The position numbers and the translations under genes were made by a program. From Faucicola osloensis_C (GTDB lineage: Bacteria; Pseudomonadota; Gammaproteobacteria; Pseudomonadales; Moraxellaceae), in NCBI GenBank assembly GCA_019353055.1, contig JABAHL010000002.1:283556-347555 (forward strand): DNA of 64,000 bases. The letters are read 5' to 3'. Positions 53,126-61,918 of this stretch are shown here, piece by piece; positions within the stretch are counted from its first letter, which is position 1, and each line of letters begins with the position of its first letter. Below the pieces are notes generated by a model. That model saw only the letters and a list, made by a program, of their open reading frames with translations. It did no database searches and was not told the origin of the DNA.

Positions 53126-53838
53126 CGCTGATTCCCTTGTGCTACGGATGCGGGTACTTTGCTATCCACCGTTAACTTGTGATTGCTCAATTGACCATTA
53201 GCCATCGTCCAGTGGCTAGTGCCAATCGCCAATAAGCGCTGAATTTGGGTCGGTTCATGGCTGATCCACACGACGGTAGCATTGGGGGTGGATTGATACC
53301 AGTGGTTAATCAATGTTTCGACTTGGTGGGTGGTGGTGGTATCAAGGGAGGCGGTAGGCTCATCGAGTAATAAAATGGTCGGGTGCAACTGTAGCGTGCG
53401 TAATAAATTAACAAGTTGTTTTTCGCCACCCGATAAGCTGCGGCTATCTTGCTGTAAAAACTGGGGTGATTTGCCAAGGTTAACTAGGTGCTGCTCGTGC
53501 CAAGATACATCGAATTTTTTGTCTTTATAAAGTGCAAAGCTAAAGGGCAGGCTCAAGTTGTCTAAGACGCTGCCCTCAATCATCTCACTTAGTTGCGCAA
53601 TATAGGCAACCTGTGAGCGCCAAATAGCCGGCGTCAAATCGGTCAAATTTTTTCCGTTTAACGTGATGTGACCTGCTGACATAGGTAGTAGGCTTGCTAG
53701 TAGCTTTAGCAGTAACGATTTGCCACTGCCAGACTGTCCCGTGATTACAATAAAGTCATGGTCATGGATTTCACCTGAAACATGATTGATGAGTGTTCGA
53801 TTGTCGATTTGATAAGACAGTTGGTCAAATTGTAACAT
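53122..53838 (-). CDS. fetA: ABC transporter ATP-binding protein, FetA-like
   Basis: 238 residues. Walker A GQSGSGKSLLL, Q-loop QVAYIAQ, signature LSGGEKQLVNLLRTL, Walker B ILLLDEPTASLD, and the switch His in VVWISHEPTQ are all present. Partner of the overlapping FetB-like permease. A direct repeat TTTTTAAAGTATAGT lies upstream at 53842 and 53874. Confidence 0.92.
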   Translation of the reverse strand: MLQFDQLSYQIDNRTLINHVSGEIHDHDFIVITGQSGSGKSLLLKLLASLLPMSAGHITLNGKNLTDLTPAIWRSQVAYIAQLSEMIEGSVLDNLSLPFSFALYKDKKFDVSWHEQHLVNLGKSPQFLQQDSRSLSGGEKQLVNLLRTLQLHPTILLLDEPTASLDTTTTHQVETLINHWYQSTPNATVVWISHEPTQIQRLLAIGTSHWTMANGQLSNHKLTVDSKVPASVAQGNQR

Positions 53839-53841
53839 AGC

Positions 53842-53888
53842 TTTTTAAAGTATAGTTTTTTTAATGGACAGCGTTTTTAAAGTATAGT
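53842..53888. repeat. 15-bp direct repeat upstream of fetA
   Basis: TTTTTAAAGTATAGT at 53842-53856 and again at 53874-53888, spaced 32 bases start to start. It lies between the fetA start and the adenosyltransferase stop. Confidence 0.8.
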
Positions 53889-53895
53889 GATAGAG

Positions 53896-54459
53896 TTATG
53901 ACAAGGTGGTTTTATCCCAAAGCACTTCTTGACCGGCATCCAATCGAGCAACGACGCGCGCCAATACAAACAGCCAATCGGATAGACGATTGATAAACTG
54001 CAGACTAATTGGTGAGACATTATCATCCCGCGAATTTAATGCCACAAGTAGGCGCTCAGCGTCTCGGCAATAGCAGCGAGCGATATGCACTTGGCTGGTC
54101 ACAATGGTACCTGCAGGCAAGATAAAATCTTTGAGGGGTGGTAAATGGGTGTTCCACTCATCAATTTGATTTTCAAGTTCTGTCACATAGTCTGCCAAAA
54201 TCCCGCGGTATTCGGGCATGGCAAGCTCACCCCCTAGATTAAAAAGCTGATGCTGCAAGCGGCTTAAGTTGTCATCAAATTGACCATGACTAGCTTGAGT
54301 AAGATAGCCCCGCAATAAACCGATTTGGGAGTTTAATAAGTCAATTTTGCCCATGGCGTCAAAGCGTAAGTCTGCCTTAGACACCCGTGAACCATCCGCC
54401 ATGCCAGTGGTGCCGTCATCGCCCATTCGGGTGTAAATCTTTGATAATCGATTGCCCAT
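53896..54459 (-). CDS. Cob(I)yrinic acid a,c-diamide adenosyltransferase (PduO type)
   Basis: 187 residues from MGNRLSKIYTRMGDDGTTG, with AGG 8 bases upstream; the frame open to 54582 is rejected. PduO/ATR family pattern: KIYTRMGDDGTTGMADGSRV (ATP-binding N-terminus), RCYCRDAERLLV and FINRLSDWLFVLARV (cobalamin/ATP-binding helices). Makes adenosylcobalamin from cob(I)alamin. Divergent from cysS. Cobalamin use in this organism is also implied by queG. Confidence 0.92.
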   Translation of the reverse strand: MGNRLSKIYTRMGDDGTTGMADGSRVSKADLRFDAMGKIDLLNSQIGLLRGYLTQASHGQFDDNLSRLQHQLFNLGGELAMPEYRGILADYVTELENQIDEWNTHLPPLKDFILPAGTIVTSQVHIARCYCRDAERLLVALNSRDDNVSPISLQFINRLSDWLFVLARVVARLDAGQEVLWDKTTLS

Positions 54460-54566
54460 TGTAGAGACCTTAAAGTGTGAAATATGCCAAATCATAGCAC
54501 TTTTAACAAAATTTAGGTATGATAACCGATTGTCTTTTTTACCCAATTTGCAAAGGTGACTATCCC

Positions 54567-56015
54567 ATGACCCAGCTGACACAGCCCATGCCGATTACCA
54601 TATATGACTCGATGAGTGGACAAAAACGCCCATTCACGCCCTTAGAAGCAGGCAAAGTTGGCATGTATGTCTGTGGGATGACAGTCTATGATTATTGCCA
54701 CATTGGTCATGCGCGGGTCATGGTCGGCTTTGATGTGGTCGTGCGCTGGCTGCGTCATATTGGCTATGATGTCAACTATGTGCGTAATATTACTGATATT
54801 GATGACAAAATTATTAACCGCGCTAAGGACAATGGCGAAAGTATCTATCAGTTGACAGACCGCTTTATCAAAGCCATGCATGAAGATGCTGATAATCTGG
54901 GCTGTGAGCGTCCTAACAGTGAGCCAAAAGCCACGGATTTTATCCCACAGATGCAGCATCTAATCCAAACGCTGGAAAGCAAAAATTTAGCCTATCAAGG
55001 CGCAACGGGCGACGTCTATTATGCGGTCGAAAATTTTGCTGAGTATGGCAAACTCTCAAAACGTCGCCTAGCCGATATGCAAGCGGGTGCCAGTGAGCGG
55101 GTAAATATTGAGACTGACAAAAAAAATCCGTTTGACTTTGTATTGTGGAAATCTGCCAAACAAACAGAGCCATCTGAGACCAAATGGCAATCACCTTGGG
55201 GTGTGGGTCGCCCAGGTTGGCATATCGAATGTTCGGCGATGAGTACCTGCTGCTTGGGCGACACCTTCGATATCCACGGCGGCGGGCATGATTTACAGTT
55301 TCCACACCACGAGAACGAAATTGCCCAGTCTGAAGGCGCAACCGGTAAAACCTATGCCAACAACTGGATGCACGTGGGCTTTATCAATGTTGACGGTGAG
55401 AAAATGTCAAAATCACTGGGTAATTTCTTTACCATTCGCGATGTGATGGGGCAGTTTCACCCAGAGACCATTCGTTTCTTTATTTTATCGAGTCATTATC
55501 GCAGTCCAGTGAATTTCTCGGATAGCGCGCTTAAAGAAGCCCAAACCAGCCTCACGCGTCTATATCAAGCCTTAAAATCTGTAGAAAGCCTCACCGAACC
55601 AGCCGGCGAGATTGATAAAACCCCATTTGAAACCCCTTTTAATCAAGCGATGTGCGATGATTTTAACAGTGCAGGGGCGGTGAGTGTATTATTTAGTCTG
55701 GCACGTGAAATCAACAAAGCGGTCAATCTCGAAACCGCTGAAGGCAATGCCCAAGCGTTGGCGTTGGCAACATTGCTTAAAAATTTGGCACAACCGCTCA
55801 ATATCTTACAGCTTAATCCAACCGATTTTTTACAAGCGAAAGTGGGCGAAACGACAGGATTAAGTGATAACGAAATTGAAGCATTCATCGAAGCGCGCAA
55901 GCAAGCCAAAGCGGACAAAGACTTTGCCAAAGCTGACCAAATTCGTAATGATTTGAAGGCGCAAGGTGTTGAGCTAGAAGACGGTAAAAATGGCACGACG
56001 TGGCGCCGTGTTTAA
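54567..56015 (+). CDS. cysS: Cysteine-tRNA ligase
   Basis: 482 residues from MTQLTQPMPIT, preceded by AAGGTGA; the frame opens at 54519 without support. Class I synthetase motifs: YDYCHIGHARVMV (HIGH), zinc ligands including CGMTVYD and the WHIECSAMS region, HGGGHDLQFPHHENEIAQSE, and KMSKSLGNFF. C-terminal helical anticodon region intact. Single gene, divergent from the adenosyltransferase gene. Confidence 0.97.
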   Translation: MTQLTQPMPITIYDSMSGQKRPFTPLEAGKVGMYVCGMTVYDYCHIGHARVMVGFDVVVRWLRHIGYDVNYVRNITDIDDKIINRAKDNGESIYQLTDRFIKAMHEDADNLGCERPNSEPKATDFIPQMQHLIQTLESKNLAYQGATGDVYYAVENFAEYGKLSKRRLADMQAGASERVNIETDKKNPFDFVLWKSAKQTEPSETKWQSPWGVGRPGWHIECSAMSTCCLGDTFDIHGGGHDLQFPHHENEIAQSEGATGKTYANNWMHVGFINVDGEKMSKSLGNFFTIRDVMGQFHPETIRFFILSSHYRSPVNFSDSALKEAQTSLTRLYQALKSVESLTEPAGEIDKTPFETPFNQAMCDDFNSAGAVSVLFSLAREINKAVNLETAEGNAQALALATLLKNLAQPLNILQLNPTDFLQAKVGETTGLSDNEIEAFIEARKQAKADKDFAKADQIRNDLKAQGVELEDGKNGTTWRRV

Positions 56016-56046
56016 GCTGATTTTAACCTGTCACCATTTAAATCGC

Positions 56047-56075
56047 TTGATAATTTAATCGATTTTAGCTAGAAT
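56047..56075 (+). promoter_or_regulatory. Sigma70-type promoter for guaB
   Basis: TTGATA at 56047-56052, exactly 17 bases, then TAGAAT at 56070-56075. Expected start near 56082, giving a leader of about 170 bases before guaB that contains the hairpin at 56141-56170. Confidence 0.65.
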
Positions 56076-56140
56076 AGACGGTTAATCAAAAACTAAACGA
56101 TGGTGTCAATTGAACATACCAATGACAACACGCTAAATCC

Positions 56141-56182
56141 AAAGGCTGGGCAGGGAACTGTTCAGCCTTTTGCGGTTTTTTG
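56141..56182 (+). terminator. Terminator-like hairpin in the guaB leader (possible attenuator)
   Basis: AAAGGCTG / CAGCCTTT 8-bp stem with inner CAG/CTG pairs around GGAA, followed by TTGCGGTTTTTT. It lies downstream of the proposed guaB promoter and 70 bases before the guaB start. If transcription starts at ~56082 this would be a conditional terminator; alternatively it ends cysS transcripts. Confidence 0.5.
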
Positions 56183-56252
56183 GCTGTCAAATTTTTCACC
56201 ACGACAAAATTTTAATTACTATTTAACTACTCTTAACTGCTCCGAGGTCTTT

Positions 56253-57719
56253 ATGTTACGAATCGTTGATGAAGCACTTACCTTTGATGATGTGCTGCTA
56301 CTACCTGCTTATTCTGAAGTCTTGCCTAAAATGGTAGATTTAAAAACCCGTTTGACACGCGGTATTGAGCTAAATTTACCCATCGTATCTGCCGCGATGG
56401 ATACCGTGACTGAATCGCAAATGGCAATTACCATTGCCCAGCTTGGCGGTATGGGTATTTTGCACAAAAACATGGACATTGATTTACAAGCCATGCAAAT
56501 ACGCCGGGTGAAAAAATTTGAAGCTGGTACGGTTGTTGATCCTATTAGCGTATCACCCGATACCAGTGTTGGTGAATTGCTTCGCATCACCAAAGAAAAC
56601 AAAATCAGCGGTGTGCCTGTGGTAGAAGGTAACCAAGTGGTCGGTATCGTCACCCACCGTGATATCCGTTTTGAAAATAACCTAAGCCAGCCTGTTCGCA
56701 ATATCATGACCCCAAAAGAAAAATTGGTGACAGTCAAAGAAGGCGAGCCCACAGAGAATATTAAGCGTTTGCTACACGAACACCGCATCGAAAAAGTGAT
56801 TGTTGTGGACGACAATTTTCAATTAAAAGGCTTGATTACTGTCAATGATTTCACCAAAGCTGAAAACAACCCAAATGCTTGCCGCGATGGTAAAGGTCGC
56901 TTACGGGTTGGCGCGGCAGTGGGTACGGGCGCAGATACCGAAGCCCGCGTTGAAGCGCTCATCGCTGCCGATGTGGACGTGATTGTTGTAGATACCGCAC
57001 ATGGTCATTCAAAAGGCGTCATCGATCGCGTGGCTTGGGTGAAAAAGAACTATCCAAACATCGAAGTGATTGGCGGTAATATCGCCACTGCTGATGCGGC
57101 ACTCGCGTTGCGTGATGCGGGTGCCGATGCGGTTAAAGTGGGTATCGGTCCGGGCTCTATCTGTACCACACGTATCATCGCAGGTATTGGCGTGCCGCAA
57201 ATTTCAGCGATTAGCAACGTGGCTGATGCGCTAAAAAATGACATTCCTCTGATAGCCGATGGTGGTATCCGTTTTTCAGGCGATATGGCAAAAGCTTTAG
57301 CAGCGGGTGCCTCTTCTATCATGGTGGGTTCTCTACTTGCCGGTACCGAAGAAGCGCCAGGGGAAGTTGAGCTATTCCAAGGTCGCTACTACAAAGCCTA
57401 CCGTGGTATGGGTTCGCTAGGTGCGATGTCAGGACAAAACGGTTCATCCGATCGTTATTTCCAAGACGCCAAAGAAGGGGTAGAAAAATTGGTACCCGAA
57501 GGTATCGAAGGTCGCGTCCCTTACAAAGGTCCAATGAACGGTATTATCAACCAATTAGCCGGTGGCTTACGTTCGTCAATGGGTTATACAGGCTGTGCCA
57601 ATATTGAAGAAATGCGTAGTAAACCACAATTTGTGCGTGTGACTTCGGCAGGTATGAAAGAATCTCACGTACATGACGTACAAATCACCAAAGAAGCACC
57701 GAATTACCGTGTAAACTAA
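56253..57719 (+). CDS. guaB: Inosine-5'-monophosphate dehydrogenase
   Basis: NAD-dependent first step from IMP to GMP. 488 residues from MLRIVDEALTFDDVLLLPAYS, with GAGG 7 bases upstream. TIM-barrel with two CBS domains inserted (~95-205), catalytic Cys in GPGSICTTRIIAG, flap and IMP motifs GGIRFSGDMAKALAAGAS, YRGMGSLGAMSGQNGSSDRYF. The in-frame extension to 56100 covers the leader hairpin and is rejected. guaA is not adjacent. Confidence 0.97.
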   Translation: MLRIVDEALTFDDVLLLPAYSEVLPKMVDLKTRLTRGIELNLPIVSAAMDTVTESQMAITIAQLGGMGILHKNMDIDLQAMQIRRVKKFEAGTVVDPISVSPDTSVGELLRITKENKISGVPVVEGNQVVGIVTHRDIRFENNLSQPVRNIMTPKEKLVTVKEGEPTENIKRLLHEHRIEKVIVVDDNFQLKGLITVNDFTKAENNPNACRDGKGRLRVGAAVGTGADTEARVEALIAADVDVIVVDTAHGHSKGVIDRVAWVKKNYPNIEVIGGNIATADAALALRDAGADAVKVGIGPGSICTTRIIAGIGVPQISAISNVADALKNDIPLIADGGIRFSGDMAKALAAGASSIMVGSLLAGTEEAPGEVELFQGRYYKAYRGMGSLGAMSGQNGSSDRYFQDAKEGVEKLVPEGIEGRVPYKGPMNGIINQLAGGLRSSMGYTGCANIEEMRSKPQFVRVTSAGMKESHVHDVQITKEAPNYRVN

Positions 57720-57738
57720 GTGATACGTTGATTGCGCC

Positions 57739-57763
57739 AAAACTGGGTTAACTACCCAGTTTT
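57739..57763 (+). terminator. Rho-independent terminator after guaB
   Basis: 10-bp stem AAAACTGGGT / ACCCAGTTTT with loop TAACT and further Ts. Confidence 0.92.
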
Positions 57764-57771
57764 TTTATGCC

Positions 57772-57806
57772 CAATTTATAGGCTAAAGTTTTTATAGCCT
57801 AAATTG
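57772..57806. promoter_or_regulatory. Second hairpin/inverted repeat between guaB and glmM
   Basis: CAATT-TA-TAGGCTA pairs with TAGCCTA-AATTG (7 plus 5 bp with a two-base bulge). No T-run follows, so a terminator is unlikely; operator or RNA structure near the glmM promoter is possible. Confidence 0.4.
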
Positions 57807-57918
57807 ACACCTTGCCGAGTGACCCATAAAAACAAACAGATGTCGCAACATGCGTGAAATTTTGCTATGCTAAAATTTTATATTTTGATAACAACAACGG
57901 GCGACAAAGGAGAATTAA

Positions 57919-59274
57919 ATGAGTTATTTTGGTACTGATGGTATTCGTGGTAAGTTTGGGGAATTTCCGATACATCCGCAGTTTTTAATCAAATTAGGCT
58001 ATGCCACGGGTAAAGTGCTGCTAGCCAACCAAGCGACCCTGAATGAAAATCATCGTCCCAATGTCGTCATTGGTAAAGATACACGGCTTTCTGGCTATGT
58101 TATTGAAGCCTGTCTGCAAGCAGGATTTAACGCCGCAGGGGTGGATGTGCATATGCTAGGCACTATTCCAACCCCTGCCATCGCGCATTTGACCCGAAGT
58201 TTTCACGCTGATGCAGGCGTGGTGATATCCGCATCCCACAATCCATTTTATGATAACGGTATCAAATTTTTCTCCAATGAAGGCAAAAAACTGTCAGATG
58301 ACATTCAGCAAGCCATCAATGAAAAAATTGATGAAATCAAAGATATCAATGTCGTCATTGACGCCCCAGAAGCACTAGGCAAAAGTTATCGTGTGGAGGA
58401 TGCCAAGGGTCGCTATATCGAGTTTTGTAAGGGCACTTTCCCCTACAACCTAAATTTAAATGCGCTAAAAATCGTCGTTGACTGTGCCAATGGGGCAGGA
58501 TACAGCGTCGCGCCCCGTGTATTACGTGAGTTAGGTGCAACCGTCATTGCCATTGGCGATAAACCCGATGGCGTTAATATCAACGACAATGTCGGCTCTA
58601 CCCATCCGGCAAACTTGCAACAAGCGGTGCTTGACCATGATGCCCAAGTGGGTATTGCTTTAGATGGCGATGGTGACCGTATCATCATGGTCAATGAAAA
58701 AGGCGAGTTGGTTGATGGTGACGGCATTTTATATATTTTAGCCACCCATGCAGCGCAACAAGTCGATGGCGTGGTAGGTACCTTGATGACCAACATGGGT
58801 CTGCAATTGGCGTTTGACAAAGCCGGTATTGCCTTTGAGCGCGCCAAAGTCGGCGACCGCTATGTTATGCAAGGACTTGAAAAAAATGGCTGGGTACTGG
58901 GCGGTGAGTCATCGGGTCATATTTTAACCCTAGATAAAGCCAGTACGGGCGATGCGATTGTGGCAGGTCTGCAAGTGCTTGCGGTGATGGCGCAGAGCAA
59001 ACAATCATTATCAGAGCTGATGAAGGGTTATACGCAGCTACCACAAAAATTGGTCAATGTCAGATTGGCGCAAAAACGAGATCCCTATACCTTTCCAGAA
59101 TTGGCAAATGCGTTTAAAGCTGCCGAAGAAAAATTGACAGGACGGGGTCGTTTACTGATTCGTCAATCAGGTACAGAGCCATTAATTCGGGTGATGGTCG
59201 AAAGCGATGATGAGATTGAGTGCGATATGCTAGCCAATGAACTTGCTGAAAAAGTACGCCAAGTGATGGCATAA
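57919..59274 (+). CDS. glmM: Phosphoglucosamine mutase
   Basis: Converts glucosamine-6-phosphate to glucosamine-1-phosphate for UDP-GlcNAc. 451 residues. Opening YFGTDGIRGKFGE, active-site phosphoserine in VVISASHNPFYDNGIKFF (Ser106), metal-binding DGDGDR, sugar-binding GGESSGH, and phosphate-binding RQSGTEPLIRVM. AAAGGAG ribosome binding site. pdxH follows after 25 bases. Confidence 0.97.
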   Translation: MSYFGTDGIRGKFGEFPIHPQFLIKLGYATGKVLLANQATLNENHRPNVVIGKDTRLSGYVIEACLQAGFNAAGVDVHMLGTIPTPAIAHLTRSFHADAGVVISASHNPFYDNGIKFFSNEGKKLSDDIQQAINEKIDEIKDINVVIDAPEALGKSYRVEDAKGRYIEFCKGTFPYNLNLNALKIVVDCANGAGYSVAPRVLRELGATVIAIGDKPDGVNINDNVGSTHPANLQQAVLDHDAQVGIALDGDGDRIIMVNEKGELVDGDGILYILATHAAQQVDGVVGTLMTNMGLQLAFDKAGIAFERAKVGDRYVMQGLEKNGWVLGGESSGHILTLDKASTGDAIVAGLQVLAVMAQSKQSLSELMKGYTQLPQKLVNVRLAQKRDPYTFPELANAFKAAEEKLTGRGRLLIRQSGTEPLIRVMVESDDEIECDMLANELAEKVRQVMA

Positions 59275-59299
59275 AGTTGACATTTCATAAGGATAAAGA

Positions 59300-59959
59300 A
59301 TGAGTATTGATTTTACCAGTCAACGATTATCGTATGAGCAAGGCGAGCTTATCGAATCACACTTGCCAGAGCAGCCGTTTGGCTTATTACAAACTTGGGT
59401 GCAGCAAGCGATTGATAGCAAGCAGGGGGAAGCGTATGCGTTTTCACTGGCGACTTGTGGGCGTGATAGGCAGCCAAGTGTGCGCACATTACTGATGCGT
59501 GAAATTATCCAATTGGATAACACGGGCATTGGACTCGTGTTTTATACCAATTACGACAGTGCCAAAGGCTGTGATTTGGCGACCAACCCCAATGCTGAAG
59601 CATTATTTTTTTGGCCAAGTCTAGAAAGACAAATCCGTCTTACCGGCGCTGTACAAAAGGTTAGCCGTGAACAATCCGCCCAGTATTTTCATAGCCGTCC
59701 GCGTGATAGCCAACTAGCCGCTTGGGTCAGCGAGCCACAAAGCAGTGTGGTTGCCAGCCGCGAGGTAATGGAAGACAAATTTGCCCAATTAACTGCGCAG
59801 TATGGGGACAATCCAATCCCTTTACCAGAATTTTGGGGAGGCTATCTGCTGACGGTAGAAAAAATCGAATTTTGGCAGGGTAGAGCCAATCGTATGCACG
59901 ACCGCATCGTCTATTCGCTAGATGGCGAGCAATGGGTGATGGAACGCTTATTACCTTAA
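59300..59959 (+). CDS. pdxH: Pyridoxine/pyridoxamine 5'-phosphate oxidase
   Basis: FMN-dependent last step of PLP synthesis. 219 residues. QPSVRTLLMREI, FYTNYDSAKGCDLATNP, FFWPSLERQIRLTGAV, FHSRPRDSQLAAWVSEPQS and EFWQGRANRMHDRIVY match FMN- and PLP-binding regions. TAAGGATA precedes the ATG. Probably cotranscribed with glmM and terminated at 59972-60004. Confidence 0.95.
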   Translation: MSIDFTSQRLSYEQGELIESHLPEQPFGLLQTWVQQAIDSKQGEAYAFSLATCGRDRQPSVRTLLMREIIQLDNTGIGLVFYTNYDSAKGCDLATNPNAEALFFWPSLERQIRLTGAVQKVSREQSAQYFHSRPRDSQLAAWVSEPQSSVVASREVMEDKFAQLTAQYGDNPIPLPEFWGGYLLTVEKIEFWQGRANRMHDRIVYSLDGEQWVMERLLP

Positions 59960-59971
59960 ACTGCAAGCCAT

Positions 59972-60004
59972 AAAAAAACACGGTACTTTAAACCGTGTTT
60001 TTTT
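59972..60004. terminator. Bidirectional terminator between pdxH and the Bax-inhibitor-like gene
   Basis: 13-bp stem AAAAAAACACGGT / ACCGTGTTTTTTT with a 7-base loop, between convergent stops. Confidence 0.92.
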
Positions 60005-60016
60005 ATTTAATAAAAA

Positions 60017-60736
60017 TTAGTTTTGCAGTGAACGCAGTAAACGCACAAATTCAATATACATCCATACCAGTGTTGACAAGATACCAACGCTTAGTAGCCA
60101 TTCATAGCTTTCATCCACCCCTGCGGCATAGGCTCGCTCAACACTATCAAAATCTAATAACAAGCTAAGTGATGCAATTACAATCACCAGCAAGCTAAAA
60201 CCAATACCCACCACGCCACCGCTAAACAAATACGGCAGTGAGCTACCAAATAGGCTAAACCCGATTTGTACCAAATACACCAGCATGATAGCAATCACAG
60301 CCGACATCATCACAGAACGAAATTTTTGGGTGACTTTAATTACGCCACTGCGATAAAGCGCCAGCATCACGGCAGCGGTCACAAAAGTTGCGACCAATGC
60401 CGTCGGAGCAACTGTGGGAAACTTAATACTAGCAAAAAGAGAAATCGCGCCAATCACGATGCCCTCTAAAATGGCATAGGGAATTGCCAATGTTTTAGCT
60501 ATGTGGGGTTTTGAGATAATTACCATACTCAATACAAAAGCCACCAAGATACTGGCTAAAGCCGCTACACTAATAAAACCTGAAGTGACGCCACTAGCTA
60601 GGCAATAGCCAAAGAATCCAACACCCGATAAGGTTGTCAGACCTAGCAGAAAAGAGGTTTTTCGGATGACCCCTTTGACCGTCATCGGTGTCGTACTAAC
60701 CGCAAGTTCAGCGCGAGATATAATCGGATTTGCCAT
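60017..60736 (-). CDS. Bax inhibitor-1 (BaxI_1/YccA-like) membrane protein
   Basis: 239 residues from MANPIISRAEL; GGGAG lies about 9 bases upstream of this ATG, and the 11-residue longer start is rejected. Seven hydrophobic segments. Family features: NPIISRAEL at the N-terminus, AIPYAILEGIVIGAIS, LLDFDSVERAYAAGVDESYEWLLSVGIL, and a last helix VWMYIEFVRLLRSLQ. The two late acidic residues (LDFD) correspond to the pH/calcium-sensing diad of the TMBIM family. Function in bacteria unclear. Confidence 0.85.
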   Translation of the reverse strand: MANPIISRAELAVSTTPMTVKGVIRKTSFLLGLTTLSGVGFFGYCLASGVTSGFISVAALASILVAFVLSMVIISKPHIAKTLAIPYAILEGIVIGAISLFASIKFPTVAPTALVATFVTAAVMLALYRSGVIKVTQKFRSVMMSAVIAIMLVYLVQIGFSLFGSSLPYLFSGGVVGIGFSLLVIVIASLSLLLDFDSVERAYAAGVDESYEWLLSVGILSTLVWMYIEFVRLLRSLQN

Positions 60737-60937
60737 AAAAATTTGCTCCCAAGCGTTAAAAAATTCCAAAAGTTAACTAGATATCAATTACCTTAAATTA
60801 GCAAATAGCAACGAGTTTGTATACATTAACTGCACAACGAAGGTTAGCAATTTTGTAATATAAAATACTGATTGGGCATAACGTGAGCCAGTAAGCTGTG
60901 ATAAAATAGTTCAATCTTTATCAGTTAATTTTCTGCT

Positions 60938-61870
60938 ATGACGTCCACACTTATTCCCAATCCTGCCTTTGGGCGTATCGGCATTATGGGTCGTGCCAAC
61001 AAGCCAAGTGTCATTCAAAGTATCTACCAAATTTGCGATTTTTTTCATGAGCAAGGGTTGCCTTTATTAATTGACCATCAGACGGCACGGTTGCCGGCAT
61101 TAGATTTTGCACGTCTGGGCGAGATTGCTACGATTGAGCGCAGTTTGCTCGGCGGTGCTTGTGATTTGGTCATTGTGGTCGGTGGTGATGGCTCGCTGCT
61201 ACATGCGGCGCAAGTACTGGTCAAACACAAAGTGCCAGTGGTGGGGGTAAACCGCGGGCGTTTAGGGTTTTTAACTGACATTTATCCTGATGATTTAAAC
61301 ATGAAATTGACCAGTATTTTACAAGGTCATTATCAGCTTGAAGATAGATTCTTGCTAAAAATGGAAATCCGTCAAGGTGCGCATGTGATTTATGAAGATA
61401 TGGCGCTAAATGACATTGTGCTGCATGCAGGTAAATCAGTGCATATGCTAGATTTTCATTTAAAAATTGATGGGCTTAATGTCTATCGTCAGCACAGTGA
61501 TGGTCTGATTGCCTCCACTCCAACAGGTTCCACGGCTTATGCGCTATCAGGTGGCGGGCCGATTATTCATCCTAGTATGGATGCCATTTGTCTGGTGCCC
61601 ATGCATCCACATACCTTATCAAGCCGCCCGATTGTGGTTAGCGGCAACAGCGAAATCAAAATCCGCATCCATAAAGATAACCGCACCCAGCCGATGGTGA
61701 GTGCAGATGGCAAACCATCGGTGCCGCTCAACCAAAACCAGCGCTTAGTAATTCACAAGCATCCTAACAAACTCACGTTATTACACCCACCTGGGGTGGA
61801 TTTTTTTGAAGCTTGCCGTACTAAGCTCGGTTGGAATAGCTACGCTGAAGAATTTAGTATGGATAATTAA
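60938..61870 (+). CDS. nadK: NAD kinase
   Basis: Phosphorylates NAD to NADP. 310 residues. VVGGDGSLLHAA (GGDG motif), GVNRGRLGFLTDIYPD, LNDIVLHAG (NE/ND motif), STPTGSTAYALSGGGPIIHP and SSRPIVV are intact. No clear ribosome binding site precedes the ATG; TGATAAAAT about 35 bases upstream may be a -10 element, implying a short leader. Divergent from the Bax-inhibitor-like gene. Confidence 0.96.
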   Translation: MTSTLIPNPAFGRIGIMGRANKPSVIQSIYQICDFFHEQGLPLLIDHQTARLPALDFARLGEIATIERSLLGGACDLVIVVGGDGSLLHAAQVLVKHKVPVVGVNRGRLGFLTDIYPDDLNMKLTSILQGHYQLEDRFLLKMEIRQGAHVIYEDMALNDIVLHAGKSVHMLDFHLKIDGLNVYRQHSDGLIASTPTGSTAYALSGGGPIIHPSMDAICLVPMHPHTLSSRPIVVSGNSEIKIRIHKDNRTQPMVSADGKPSVPLNQNQRLVIHKHPNKLTLLHPPGVDFFEACRTKLGWNSYAEEFSMDN

Positions 61871-61875
61871 ATAAC

Positions 61876-61902
61876 AAAGCCACCAAATCATTCGGTGGCT
61901 TT
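61876..61902. terminator. Terminator between nadK and the lytic transglycosylase
   Basis: 9-bp stem AAAGCCACC / GGTGGCTTT with loop AAATCATTC and TTT following, between convergent genes. Confidence 0.88.
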
Positions 61903-61918
61903 TTTATAAAGAAATACC

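Noticed and set aside
55643..55996. 117-codon frame antisense to cysS, and similar antisense frames in guaB, glmM and hrpA
   Set aside because: Shadows created by codon bias of the real genes; no independent evidence.
56082..56252. A known purine or guanidine riboswitch in the guaB leader
   Set aside because: I could not identify the conserved core of any riboswitch class I know; only a terminator-like hairpin is visible.
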